Shown here: positions 23,470-33,686 of the stretch, in pieces
Layout of the letters: every line of letters starts with the position of its first letter
Position numbering within the stretch: the first letter of the stretch is position 1
From: Platanthera guangdongensis
Lineage: Eukaryota; Streptophyta; Magnoliopsida; Asparagales; Orchidaceae
Assembly: GCA_039583875.1 (NCBI GenBank)
Contig: CM077163.1
Coordinates: 107,517,213-107,581,212 of the forward strand
Length of the DNA: 64,000 nt
Direction: 5' to 3'
Program-made: the position numbers and the translations under genes
The notes under the pieces: model-generated
Databases searched by the model: none
Told to the model about the DNA's origin: nothing
Seen by the model: the letters and a program-made list of their open reading frames with translations, nothing else

Positions 23470-25266
23470 TGATAGTACATTTTGTAGTCTAAACTATTAG
23501 GGCATTTTTAGATTTTTAATACACAAATCATGTCTTGTAAGCTTATATATTGACCTCCTTTTGTATATTTTGTTGACACTAATGTTTTCTCTTCTTTTTG
23601 CAGGTTTTCTCAGCTTTCGGCCAAAATGACTTGACATGCCCCCTTACACGCCCTCCCTGGGCGTGTCACCAGGCGTGTAGACCGATCCCTAGGAAGCTTG
23701 CTGTCAGAACCCAAATCCCGAGAAAGATACCTGACACGCCACCTGACACGCGCTCCATGGGCATATCACTGGGTCTGTCACCCTCTTCCCGAAGCCTGTT
23801 CCCGCATTTAAAGTTTTTCCGTTGATGCACGTCAAATAGTACCGACACGCCCCAACTACACGGGCATGTCATTGGGCGTGTACCGCATTTTCCGGTGATT
23901 GACGGATTTTCGACCATTGATTGAAGCTTGACGTGTCTTACATGCCCACCTTACATGGGCGTGTCCTTGGGTGTGTCCACCGACATATAGAAGAAACATC
24001 AATTCCGTTAGATTTCACCTCCCGAGGACTTCCCCGTACCTATCATGCCCTCTAACACGCCCTCCCCAGGCGTATCGCCGGGCGTGACCATCCCGAAAAA
24101 TCTTCTATAAATTCGGAGCCCCCTTTTGTCCAGAGCAAGAAGTTTTGGGGAGAGGGGAGGTGCTACTAGTTCTATTCTTAGGCTTTTATGTTGTTTTTCT
24201 CATATTTTTGCACTCTCCCTCCCTCCATTTCTAGATTTACTTTTCATGCATTGTATTTCATTTACTTGTAATCACTTTTTATTAGTGTTGTAGTAGTAGT
24301 TAGTTCTCTTTTCGCGAACATGTAATCTTCATTCCTAGTTGTAATCCCTTTTTGTGGTTAATGAAATTGTAGTTTACTTTCCCTTTCTCTATTTCTCTCT
24401 ATTTAGTTTTCATGCACCTTTATTATTTACCCCTCTTTCCCTATTCCCGTGAATAACTAATCCTCATTTGTACTCGAGCGCGATGATCTGAGAATGAGTT
24501 GATCAAGTTATGATGTTTTAGCTTTCTTTTTCTTCTTAAAGTAATTACCTTCGATTTACTCTTGGTTTTTATTTAGTGGGACTATATTGCCGGTATATAG
24601 TTTCCATTTAGGTTTTCAATCATAGTTAGCCGAGATGCTCGTAGATTGAAGTGAACACCCAAGAGTAAAGAGAGTTGCACGCACTCCTCGAGAGAGGCAG
24701 ACGTTAAATCTCCTGGATTGGAGTGAATTCCAATAGCGGGGTTCACAGCATAAAGAGAGCTTTAGGCCTCCGATTTGGACGAGAGTTCGGTCGGACCTTC
24801 CTAAACTCAGGTGGGCATGACTTTGAGAGAAGCGTGTTCATGCTTTTGGAACCTCCATGGTCAAGGTGTTTTACTTTATTTAGAATTAGTTGTAATTTCC
24901 TTTTGATTTTCTTATTTGAAAGTGATTCAATATTGAGTACTCCCCTTTTATCTCTAGCTCTAACCTTTTGTTTTTGCAAGTAATTTAGTTTTCTTTTTAG
25001 CTTAGAAATTTAGGTACTGTTTTTAGTTTAGTAAATTAATCGAAAAAATCATTTTGATAAAATAATAGCAATCTCCTTGAAGTAGAAGTAGTCATTACGC
25101 CCCAGGGAAAATATGACCTTGATATTAATCTTTAGTATCTTATACTATAAACGATAAGTTACACTTGCCTTTATTGGATATAGAATCAGAGAATATTATC
25201 AACTACCATAATCCACCTTCTCTTTTCATTAACCCCTCTTCTCCAGCTTTGCGATTCTGAGTATCA
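23470..25266 (+). repeat. LARD 3' LTR
   Basis: TGATA (23470) to TATCA (25262-25266), about 1.8 kb. Palindromic GACACG/CGTGTC motifs at 23630-24080. Many point differences from the 5' copy, so the insertion is not recent. Immediately to the right the minus-strand RT of Tekay-A resumes. Confidence 0.85.
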
Positions 25267-26090
25267 CTACCTGATCGAATAAGTCATCAATATGTGATAT
25301 CAAATACTTATTCTATTCCGTCTGCTTTTTCATTTCGCGATTGTCGATGCACAAACGCAAGCTACCGCCCTTCTTTTTCACAGAGGACAGGTGCACTCCC
25401 TGGTGACATACTTGGGCGTATATATCCTTGATTCAGCAACTCTTGCAATTGGACTTTCAATTCCACCATTTCCTTTAGTTCAACACAGTACTATGAGCGG
25501 GCCACAGGTTTCGCACCTGACACCACCTCAATAGAGAAGTCAATCTCTCGTTGGGGTTGTAACACCAAAAGATCCATAGGAAACACATCAGCATACTTTG
25601 ATACAATCGAAACATCACTCACACTATCTTTTGGCTCAACAACCTTTATAAGCGTTAAGAATAACTTCGCGACCTTCCGAACAGCTTTGATGACTGGGAG
25701 AGCAGATGTCAATATTTTGCTCGATCCTCGCATACCAGCGAATTTAGTACCTAGCTCGGTATTCTGTCCCAGTGTGATTTCCTTTGAGTTGCAATATATA
25801 AAGGCACGCTTCTCCGAGAGGCAGTCCATACCAAATATTACATCAAACTCCGATATCGGCAGCACAGATGCTTCAAATCTGAAATCCTGACTTCCTATTC
25901 GTACCCCAATACATCAAGACTTGTTTGCCCGCATCACACATCCATTAGGCAACAATATCAATAAACTCTATGTCTGCACACCTAGTAGGCAAATCTGAGA
26001 CACGAAGTCCTCAGATTGAAATGAATGTGAAGCACCCGTATCAAATAGTGCTCTCGTCGGACATTCACGAATAAGAACAAAGCCTAATAC
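25267..26090 (-). pseudogene. Tekay-A protease and N-terminal RT
   Basis: In minus order: LFDTGASHSF (protease, about 26040-26070), then stops; the open frame 25865-25491 with FDVIFGMDCLSEKRAF and ADVFPMDL...[16 protein letters not shown] (protease end and linker); then RT N-terminus to 25267 (LRLCIDNREMKKQ, IDDLFDQV). Joins the RT part at 18594 once the LARD is ignored. Confidence 0.75.
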
Positions 26091-26654
26091 AAACAAATCA
26101 TACACAAGCTACACACAAGTTATGAAGTATAAAAAGCTGTAAAACAATATTTTAACTCATACCTATGATGAAATCACTTTTCTTTATGGCCTCCTGTTGG
26201 CCAATTTTGTACACCCTTGGCTGAGCTGGAGCATAGTGGGATGCAGTGTAGTCCACCGCCTTTACCATTTCATCATACGTTGCCTACCATCTTATCATCA
26301 TTTGGAGGACCACTCCGATAGTCATGGGAAAAGTGTCCTGGCTTGCCGCTGACATAACATGTATGCGGGCGTTTCCCAAAAGTTGCTCTAGAAGCAATAG
26401 TAGAAGGAGCCTGTCCAAAAGACTTAGACTTCTTACCCATCTCTTGCGGTAACCAGATTTTACAGGGTATGGTACTTTAAACTCGAGCTTTGTCACGGTC
26501 AAGTCCCTCATGCCATGCTCATTTTCATCTCTTTATCGAGCGCATAGGTCATATCATCAATGCTTTAAAACCCTTGGTTCAACTACTCCAGAGCAGGAAT
26601 TTTCCATTACATGCGAGAGCCTGCAGCCACTCATCATAGAAACCTAATGGGTTT
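26091..26654 (-). pseudogene. Tekay-A gag C-terminal part
   Basis: Zinc-knuckle region about 26321-26365 (CYVSGKPGHFSHD; the second Cys is replaced by Ser), followed upstream by the basic gag linker. The open minus frame 26511-26284 is in a different frame from the knuckle. The gene runs into the assembly gap at 26655. Confidence 0.6.
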
Positions 26655-27154
26655 NNNNNNNNNNNNNNNNNNNNNNNNNNNNNNNNNNNNNNNNNNNNNN
26701 NNNNNNNNNNNNNNNNNNNNNNNNNNNNNNNNNNNNNNNNNNNNNNNNNNNNNNNNNNNNNNNNNNNNNNNNNNNNNNNNNNNNNNNNNNNNNNNNNNNN
26801 NNNNNNNNNNNNNNNNNNNNNNNNNNNNNNNNNNNNNNNNNNNNNNNNNNNNNNNNNNNNNNNNNNNNNNNNNNNNNNNNNNNNNNNNNNNNNNNNNNNN
26901 NNNNNNNNNNNNNNNNNNNNNNNNNNNNNNNNNNNNNNNNNNNNNNNNNNNNNNNNNNNNNNNNNNNNNNNNNNNNNNNNNNNNNNNNNNNNNNNNNNNN
27001 NNNNNNNNNNNNNNNNNNNNNNNNNNNNNNNNNNNNNNNNNNNNNNNNNNNNNNNNNNNNNNNNNNNNNNNNNNNNNNNNNNNNNNNNNNNNNNNNNNNN
27101 NNNNNNNNNNNNNNNNNNNNNNNNNNNNNNNNNNNNNNNNNNNNNNNNNNNNNN
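26655..27154. other. Assembly gap (500 N)
   Basis: Exactly 500 undetermined bases, the round size used for gaps of unknown length. Apparent long frames crossing it are artefacts. The true distance between the flanks is unknown. Confidence 0.99.
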
Positions 27155-27410
27155 CTGTGGTTGTATAGGCCATTTGGTGCCTGGCTGGTACTGGGTGGTA
27201 TGGGGGTCCGGTCTGGGATGGGGGGTTACTTTCATTCTTTTCTGTTTTTCTTTCTTTCTGTTGTTTTATAACTGCTTCCGCTAGAATGCTCTGTGTAGGA
27301 CGGTATGATTAGTTGGATTGCCCATTGAGTAACCACCCATCTGTCTGTAGTATATGGCGTCGGGGCCGGACCTACTGCGATATGCTATGCGACGGATAGG
27401 GGGTGTTACA
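27155..27410 (+). repeat. 3' end of a Tekay-type LTR
   Basis: Ends GGGGGTGTTACA (27410). GGGGCCGGACCTACTGCGATATGC matches, in reverse, the start of the LTR at 63731 (AGGTCCGGCCAGGGCCCTACAGC region) and more distantly those at 14098 and 33687. It is in plus orientation, opposite to its relatives in the window. No PBS follows; the next bases lead into Athila-2. Confidence 0.65.
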
Positions 27411-27479
27411 TGTTTTAGGTTTAGTTTGGGCTATTACTGGTATTTTCTTTCTCTAAGAAGGCATACCTGATGTCGGGTT

Positions 27480-28620
27480 TTTTAATTCCTGGGTGGGGGG
27501 TTCTTCACGAAATTTTGGAAATTCTTTTTTTTTTTCAAAATAATGTCTTCGTAGACCTTTACTTTATACGGAAAATTAGAAGGAGTGGAGGTAGTGGCCT
27601 TGTCTGTTTCTTGCAGAGATTCATTTGGAAGAGTAGAGGAAGAACAAAAATCAGAAAATTTATTTTCACTTTTGAAAAAGTAGTAGGAAAATTGATCACC
27701 TAAGGCATCTAAGAAAAAATAGGAGTCGTCATTCTCTAAGGTATTCTTCATCGAAGGGGTGATAGAGAAGGTAACTTCATCGTCTCCTACTCATAGGAAT
27801 AGATTTCCATTGCTTACATCAATCAATGATAGCTCGGGAGGTGGCAAGGAAGGGTCGGCCAAGGATTAAGGGAACCTCGACATCTTCTTCGATGTACAAA
27901 TTGAGAAATCCACCTAAAAGATGAATTTGTCGACTTTAACTAAGACATCCTCCACGATTCCTAAAGGATATGTCACGGATCTATCAGCGAGCTGGATACT
28001 CATGCATGTCTGGTTGAGGCTACCAATTCCTAACTTCTTGAATAACGAGAGAGGCATCAGGTTGATACTCGCACCTAAGTCGACCAATGCATGCTTGACA
28101 AAAAGATTACGAAAGAAACACGAAATAGAAAAACTACCCGTATCCTGATCTTCTTTGGTAAACCATTTGCCAAGACCGCAGAGCACTCGACATTTAGTGT
28201 GACATGCGATAAGTTTTCTAACTTCTTTTTATTAGTGAGGAGGTCCTTAAGATACTTAGCGTACTTCGGTATTTGGGATATTGCTTCATGGAAGGTTAGA
28301 TTTATGTGGATTTACTTAAATATTTCTAAGAAGCAGGAGTATTGATCGTCCTGACATTGCTTGCTAAGTTCGGAAGGGTATGGTGAAGTTGGAATATTTT
28401 TAAAGATGGGTGGTGGGATGAGATCTTTTTCTTTAACAGGGAGAGTGGTGATAACTTCTTCTTCATTAGAGGGTGGAATGATAAAATTTTTCTCGACGGA
28501 GGGTTGATTTTTTAAAACGGGGGCAGAGCTTTGATTTTTTAAACGAGGCGAAGCTTTGATTTTTAAAACAGAGGCGGAGCTTGCCTTGGGCTCTTCGCTA
28601 ACCATACCGGAAACTTGCTT
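27480..28620 (-). pseudogene. Athila-2 protease region
   Basis: Frame 28186-27914 shows FVKHALVDLGASINLMPLS and SIQLADRSVTYPLGIVEDVL then VKVDKFIF, the Athila-type aspartic protease, with DLG rather than DTG/DSG as is usual in Athila. The same wording occurs in Athila-3 at 43340-43560. The downstream frame 27751-27482 matches the Athila-3 segment after protease (ENDDSYFFLDAL). Upstream 28605-28312 holds a Pro/Ser/Lys-rich gag-protease linker with repeated phrases (PRLKNQSSAPVLKNQ). Frame breaks near 27900 and 28200. Confidence 0.75.
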
Positions 28621-29989
28621 CCCACTCCGAAGAGTTATAACTTTCTCTTTCTCTTTCGGGTTGGGCTCGGTGTTGGCATGAAGAGACCCGGCGTGTCGCT
28701 CAGAAATAATTTTTGTGAGTTGTCCTACTTGATTTTCTAAACTTTTAACAGTCCCGTTAGGGTTCTTATAGTAGGTCTTACGTCATTACCAATCATATAT
28801 TTTGAAAACATCTCCTCCAAACTTGGAGGTTTTGGAAAATTTTTAGGAGGTGGTGGTGCAGAAAAATCATTTTGGGTGGCGGGCACATTGCGTTCGAGGG
28901 ATTACTCTACAAAAGTTCGGGTGGTTCCGTAAAGCAGGATTATAACTACTTAGAAAAGCGAAAACTGGAGCAGGAAAATTTGCAGCAGAAAAATTATGAA
29001 AAGCATTTCTAGGCATATTATTAACAAAATCTAATTGTTCGTGTGCAGGAGTTGCAGATTCCCATTCCCGAGAGACGGAGGCAGCAGTCATCATCGTTAT
29101 CTTTTTGCTTAAATTTTCCAATTGCAGAGCTAGCTGGGAGACGTTGTCCACTTCAAATATACCTGCAGGTTTGTTTGGGCGGGATCTAGGCACATTCTAC
29201 TAGTATGTGTTCATGGCCATGTACTCGAAAAGCTCAATAGCTGCTTCCGGCGTTTTGTGGTTTAAGGTACCACCGGAAGCTGCGTCTATCATTTGCTTTG
29301 TGCTTTGATTTAGCCCATTATAAAATGTTTGCACCTGTAATGATACAGGCAGCGCGTGATGGGGGCATTGTCTTAAGAGTTATTTAAATCTTTCCCAGGT
29401 TTCATACAAGGTTTCAGAATCTATTTGTCCAAAGGCAGAAATATCTTCCTAAGTTTGGGGTTTTAGCTGGAGGAAAATACTTCGCTAGAAATTTTTCAGT
29501 TTGTTGATCCCAGGTGGTGATGCTATTTTTTGGTAGAGTGTTCAACCATTGCTTAGCCTTAGTTATAAGGGAGAAAGGGAAGAGTCTTAGCCTAATATCA
29601 TCAATTGTAACACCATTGTTTTTAAAGGTGTCACAAATCTCAAGAATGCTTGCTATATGCATGTTTGGATCTTCATCTTGAAGTCCGTCAAATTTCACAT
29701 ACTGCTGCACCATTTGAATTATGCTAGGATTAAGTTCAATAATATTATTAGCTATAGTAGGGCGAACAATGCTTGATTCTGTACCCTCTAGATTCGGTCG
29801 TGTATAATAGGACATAGGCCTATGCACGACTTCCTTTACGTGGGGTTCTTCCATTCTTAGAGTAGAAAATGACTCGGAATCCTCAAACGGTATTTGGAGA
29901 GTAGGGACTTGAAATTGCGATCTTCTCCGAAGAGTACGATCAATTTTGTGGTCCAAGACCAAAATAACCGACGGATTCCCGCTAGTCAT
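28621..29989 (-). pseudogene. gag: Athila-2 gag
   Basis: Starts at the ATG ending at 29989 (MTSGNPSVILVLDHKID), in frame to 29414: FDGLQDEDPNMHIASILEIC, RLRLFPFSLITKAKQWLNTL and TTWDQQTEKFLAKYFPP, the gag core. A frame change near 29430 is followed by the mid-part (YNPALRNHPNF, 29193-28867), a hallmark of Athila gag. No CCHC knuckle is clear. Broken by two or more frameshifts. Confidence 0.75.
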
Positions 29990-30324
29990 GCACTAGAAGA
30001 AGAGAACATGAAGAAAGAGAAATAAAAAGACTAGAACAAGAGTTAATAAATTTTTTTTTGAAATAGATTTTTTTATGTTTTAACTCCCGAACTTCCCAAG
30101 GGCTACCCGGTGAAGGGTTCGCAAGGTAGTAGACAAGATAGTGACATTTATAGCCACATTGCCCTTTTCGAGAGAGTTAGGTGGTGTAGAAAAATTGCAA
30201 TGTGAGTTTCTATTAGGAGCAGAAATAATTTTTTTTAATTTTTAATTTTTGAGAAAGAAAGAGTGTGAGAAAGAGAAGTGATAAAAGTAATAGGTTTGTG
30301 TTTTCAAATTATCAACAAAAGTTG

Positions 30325-30342
30325 CTCCCCGGCAACGGCGCC
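30325..30342 (-). other. Athila-2 primer-binding site
   Basis: Reverse complement of CTCCCCGGCAACGGCGCC(A) gives TGGCGCCGTTGCCGGGGAG, the unmodified Asp-tRNA-type site. Leader to the gag start is about 330 bases. Confidence 0.85.
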
Positions 30343-30352
30343 AAAAACTTGG

Positions 30353-31999
30353 TGTCAACTAATCGTGAAGAAAATAAAAACTGAACTAGCAATCCAACGA
30401 GGCAAGTATACCTATCGAAATGCAGCTAGGGGACACAAGTGTCGTATTAAAATTCGGGAAACGTTGAGTAATCTTACTCACACGAAAAACTATTATCTTA
30501 TCGAAGAAATTGTTTTAGGGATTAAGTGAAAGTTAAATGCAATTAAGAAAAGAAATATTACGCTACAAAGAGAAATGCTTGCGGTAAAAAAGAGAACTAC
30601 TAAAAGCGATTACAACGGGGGTTAAGACGATGATAAAGAAGAGCACTCGATCGAGAATCACCTCAGCAAAAGTTGATTAAACAATGCGATAATAACCCTA
30701 ACTTAATAAGGTAAAAGACCTTGATCGTGGAGGTTCCATAAGCACAAACATTCTTTTCTCGAAGCCGTGCCCACCTGAGTTTAGGAAGGTCCGACCAAAC
30801 TCTCGTCCAAATCAGAGACCTAAAGCTCGCTTTACGCTATGAACCCCTCTATTTGATTTCAATCCAATCTTGGAGATTTAACGTCTGCCTCTCTCGAGGG
30901 GTGCGTGCAACACTCTTTACTCTTGAGTGTTCAATTCAAACTATGATCCTCTCGGCTAGCTAAGAATGAAAACGAATATGGAAATTTTATATCAATGATA
31001 TAACTCCAAACATGATTTTTCAAGAGTAAATCAAGGTCTAAACCCTAAAAAGAAAAAGTAAACTAGAGCATCATAACTTAATCAACTCGAACCTCGGATC
31101 ATCAAGATCAAGTACAAGGATGATTAGTTACTAATGGTGAAGTGGAGGAAGAGAGATGAGTAGAAATGCATTAAGAAACAAAGAAAAGGGCACACTTTAT
31201 ATTAATACTGAAAGAGAGCTACAACTTGAAAGTTGAACATTACAAGTGCTGGAAATGAAAACCTATGTTAGCATTAACACTAAGCTTCTAAAGCAATTAC
31301 AAAAGCTATTACAAAAGGAGTAAACTAAACTAGTTTAGAATGTTTAAAATGAGAAAGGGGGAGAGGAGAAGCATAAAAAGAACAAGTAAGCAAAAGAGCA
31401 GCACATCCCCTCTCACTCCAAACTACTTGCACTCAAGGGGGGTCTAAATTTATAGAATTTCTTGCGGGTTGATCACGCCCCCTATCACGCCCGGTAGGGC
31501 GTGTCAGGGGGCATGACAGGCATGTCAAGCTTCAATCTTCGGTCAGCAATCCATCAAATGCCGGAAATCGCGGAACACGCCCATGGCCACGCCTGTGTAG
31601 GGGGGCGTGTCGGTACTGTTGACATGTGGCGATGGGAAATCCTCAAATGTGGCAGCAGGTTTCGGGAAGAGGGCGACACACCCCGTGACATGCCCGGTGA
31701 CACTCCCATAGAGGGTGTGACAGGGGGGCATGTTAGGGGGTTTTCTCGAGATTTGGGTCCTGGGCAGCAAGCATCTTAAGGACCGGGTTACATGCCCTGT
31801 GACACGCCCAGGGAGGGCGTGTAAGGGGGCGTGTATGGTCATATTTTTCCGAAATCTGAGAAAACCTGCAAGAATAAAAGAAAACATTAGTGGCAACAAA
31901 ATATACAAAAGGGGTCAATATAAAACTATACAAACATGATTTGTACATATTAAAAACTAGTAATTACCCTACTAATTTAAACTACAAAATGATCTCTCA
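30353..31999 (-). repeat. Athila-2 5' LTR (LARD family)
   Basis: About 1.65 kb. In reverse it shares long stretches with both LARD LTRs, for example the segment around 30840-30960 against 24640-24760 (GAGAGGCAGACGTTAAATCTCC) and the start CATTTTGTAGT.TAAA. CACGCCC/GGGCGTG motifs cluster at 31470-31840. Plus-strand frames here (31501, 31730) are by-products of the repeats. Confidence 0.8.
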
Positions 32000-32340
32000 C
32001 CAGTCCATACCAAAGATCACATCAAATTAAGATATTGAAAACGTAGATTCTTCCAATCTGAAATCACGACTTCATATCCGTACCACCACATAGCAAGTCC
32101 TATCCGTATGAATCACATATCCGTTTCGTAATAACACCTTCAGACTATCTGTCATCATACGATCGACACTCGATCCGACACTCCGTCCGTAATCAGAAGT
32201 CCTAGATTTTCAACGAATGCGAAGCGTCTGTATCAAATAGTCCTCTCGTCGGACAGTCCCGAATCAGGAGGAATACTAATACAAACACATCATGCACAAG
32301 CTATGTATGAGGTAGGAAGTATAAAAATAATAAAACAATA
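31999..32340 (-). pseudogene. Tekay-B protease fragment
   Basis: AGTCCATACCAAAGATCACATC matches 25825-25846 in Tekay-A. The DTG region follows at about 32220-32250 (reverse of CGTCTGTATCAAATAG). Many stops. Interrupted by the Athila-2 LTR at its left edge. Confidence 0.6.
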
Positions 32341-33418
32341 TCTTAATTCATATCTGTGACGATATCACTTTGCTTGATGGCCTCCTATTGACAAAGATTA
32401 TACACTCAAGACTGCCCCTGGGATGTAGAGGACTCCACCACTGCCTTTCCCTTTTCAGCATATGATGCTCCATTCTTCTTCTCAACCTTTGGAGGACTAA
32501 CCTAACAGTCATGGGCAAGATGACCCACCTTACCACATGTATAACAGGCACGATGGTCTTGCCTAGAAGTTGCTCAAAAAGCAACAATAGAGGGACCCTG
32601 TACAGAAGACTTGGTTATCTTACCCCATTCCTTTGGTAGTTTGATTTTCCTGGGTGCGACACTTTGAACTCAGGCTATGTCAAAGCCAAGTCCTTTTTTC
32701 CCTGTACCTAATTCATATCTTTCTCCAATCTACGAGTTGTATCCTCCAAGGCTTGAAATCCTTGGTTCACTGAACTCGAGAGTAGGAATCTCAGCTCATC
32801 CCGCCACCCTTCATATAACCGATTGGTTTTACTCTCTTCGTCAGCAAAGGTTGACCCCGCATAGCGTCCCAACCTTGTAAACTCATGTAAATACGTATCA
32901 ACAATACTTTCTCCCTAAGTTTGACGTTGGAATTCATTTTCCATGGCTATACGTTGTGCTGATAGCAAGTGCTTTACTAAGATAAATCTCAAAAACACCT
33001 ATATCGAGACGTACGTTAGTTGTCTGCCTGGTAAGTGGTGCAGCTCCATTTCATCCAACCAAAGACGAGCCTCTCCTTCTAATAGGAAAGTTGCTAAGGT
33101 GACTTTTTGTTCCTCTTCAGTTCTTATTGCCGTCAAGATCCTCTTGACTCGCAAGATCCAATCCTCTGCCTGCATCGAGGATCCTACCTCGACAAACGTA
33201 GGAGGATTGAAACTCATAAATTGCTTCAATTGCCGTTCCGCTGCTCGTGGATCTACAACAACCTCAACAAGTACTGACCTCACACCAACCTGTCCTGGCA
33301 CCACTGTAGGCTGCGCCTAGCCAGTAGGCTGGGCCTGGATCATTGCAAACAATGCCTCAACAACTAAGTGTACTATCTCCGCAGACGGAGGAGGTGTAGG
33401 CACCTCAACTGGTGTCAT
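32341..33418 (-). pseudogene. gag: Tekay-B gag
   Basis: From an ATG at 33418 (MTPVEVPTPPPSAEIVHLVV) with one TAG at about 33319, then the open frame 33304-32999: LKQFMSFNPPTFVEVGSS and QAEDWILRVKRIL, the gag core. A break near 33000 precedes the rest. The CCHC knuckle at 32507-32548, CYTCGKVGHLAHDC, is intact in a different frame from 32348-32587. Untranslatable as a whole. Confidence 0.75.
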
Positions 33419-33670
33419 ACTCTCATCAGAATGTTGGGGCTCAGACAGCCTCGCACCACTTCAAGTGAACTATACGTGTAAAAGACACACTTTATCGACT
33501 TTGCAAGAGTAACAATAACGCTATAGGAATGCTCGAGTTCCTCAAACAGGTGTATTTACTTTTCTTAGTGGACATTCTTGAGTTCATTTATGTTATAACA
33601 GGTCGCACGTACACGTGCTCGCCACCCCTCAAAAGAATTCGACCACGAATTCGAAGGATGAAGACCAAGA

Positions 33671-33686
33671 CAAAATGATACCAAAT
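33671..33686 (-). other. Tekay-B primer-binding site
   Basis: Reverse complement ATTTGGTATCATTTTG: initiator-Met-type site with the second half changed (usual AGAGC replaced). It abuts the LTR end (GTGTTATA). Confidence 0.6.

Larger units (their letters stand above)
18595..25266 (+). mobile_element. LARD: large non-autonomous LTR element without gag-pol
   Basis: Two LTRs of equal length (about 1.8 kb), an Asp-tRNA-type PBS at 20399 and a PPT at 23455-23469, enclosing a 3.1 kb interior with no gag, protease, RT or integrase. The only frame of note is at 20525-21494. Its LTR and Athila-2's LTR (30353-31999, reversed) are the same family, so the enzymes were probably supplied by an Athila-like element. 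It lies inside the RT gene of Tekay-A in the opposite orientation. A clean target duplication is not evident. Confidence 0.8.
14098..26654 (-). mobile_element. Tekay-A: second Tekay-like chromovirus, split and truncated
   Basis: Minus-strand element: 3' LTR at left (14098-15946), PPT, chromodomain, integrase, RNase H and RT up to about 18594, then the LARD (18595-25266), then the rest of RT, protease and gag up to the assembly gap. RT wording stops at the LARD's left edge (YYQLRI...) and resumes at its right edge (IDDLFDQV), which shows direct interruption of the coding sequence. The 5' LTR is not seen; the gap removes or hides it. All genes carry stops. Confidence 0.8.
27411..31999 (-). mobile_element. 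Athila-2: Athila-like element, gag-protease end only
   Basis: Minus strand: 5' LTR (30353-31999), Asp-tRNA-type PBS, gag, protease. RT, RNase H, integrase and the 3' LTR are absent; sequence stops being Athila-like at about 27480, near the LTR scrap ending at 27410. The LTR's far end abuts a Tekay protease gene (31999), so the element landed in Tekay-B. Its LTR is of the LARD family. Confidence 0.75.

Noticed and set aside
24723..24983. Frames on both strands, also at 19782-19967
   Set aside because: Present in both LARD LTRs at the same place; a by-product of LTR sequence.
18584..25271. Target-site duplication of the LARD
   Set aside because: Five-base flanks compared (GATCT or ACAGT against CTACC) do not match; the left LTR end is altered, so no duplication is claimed.
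26579..27235. Frames of 179-218 codons across the gap
   Set aside because: They consist almost entirely of unknown residues from the 500 N.
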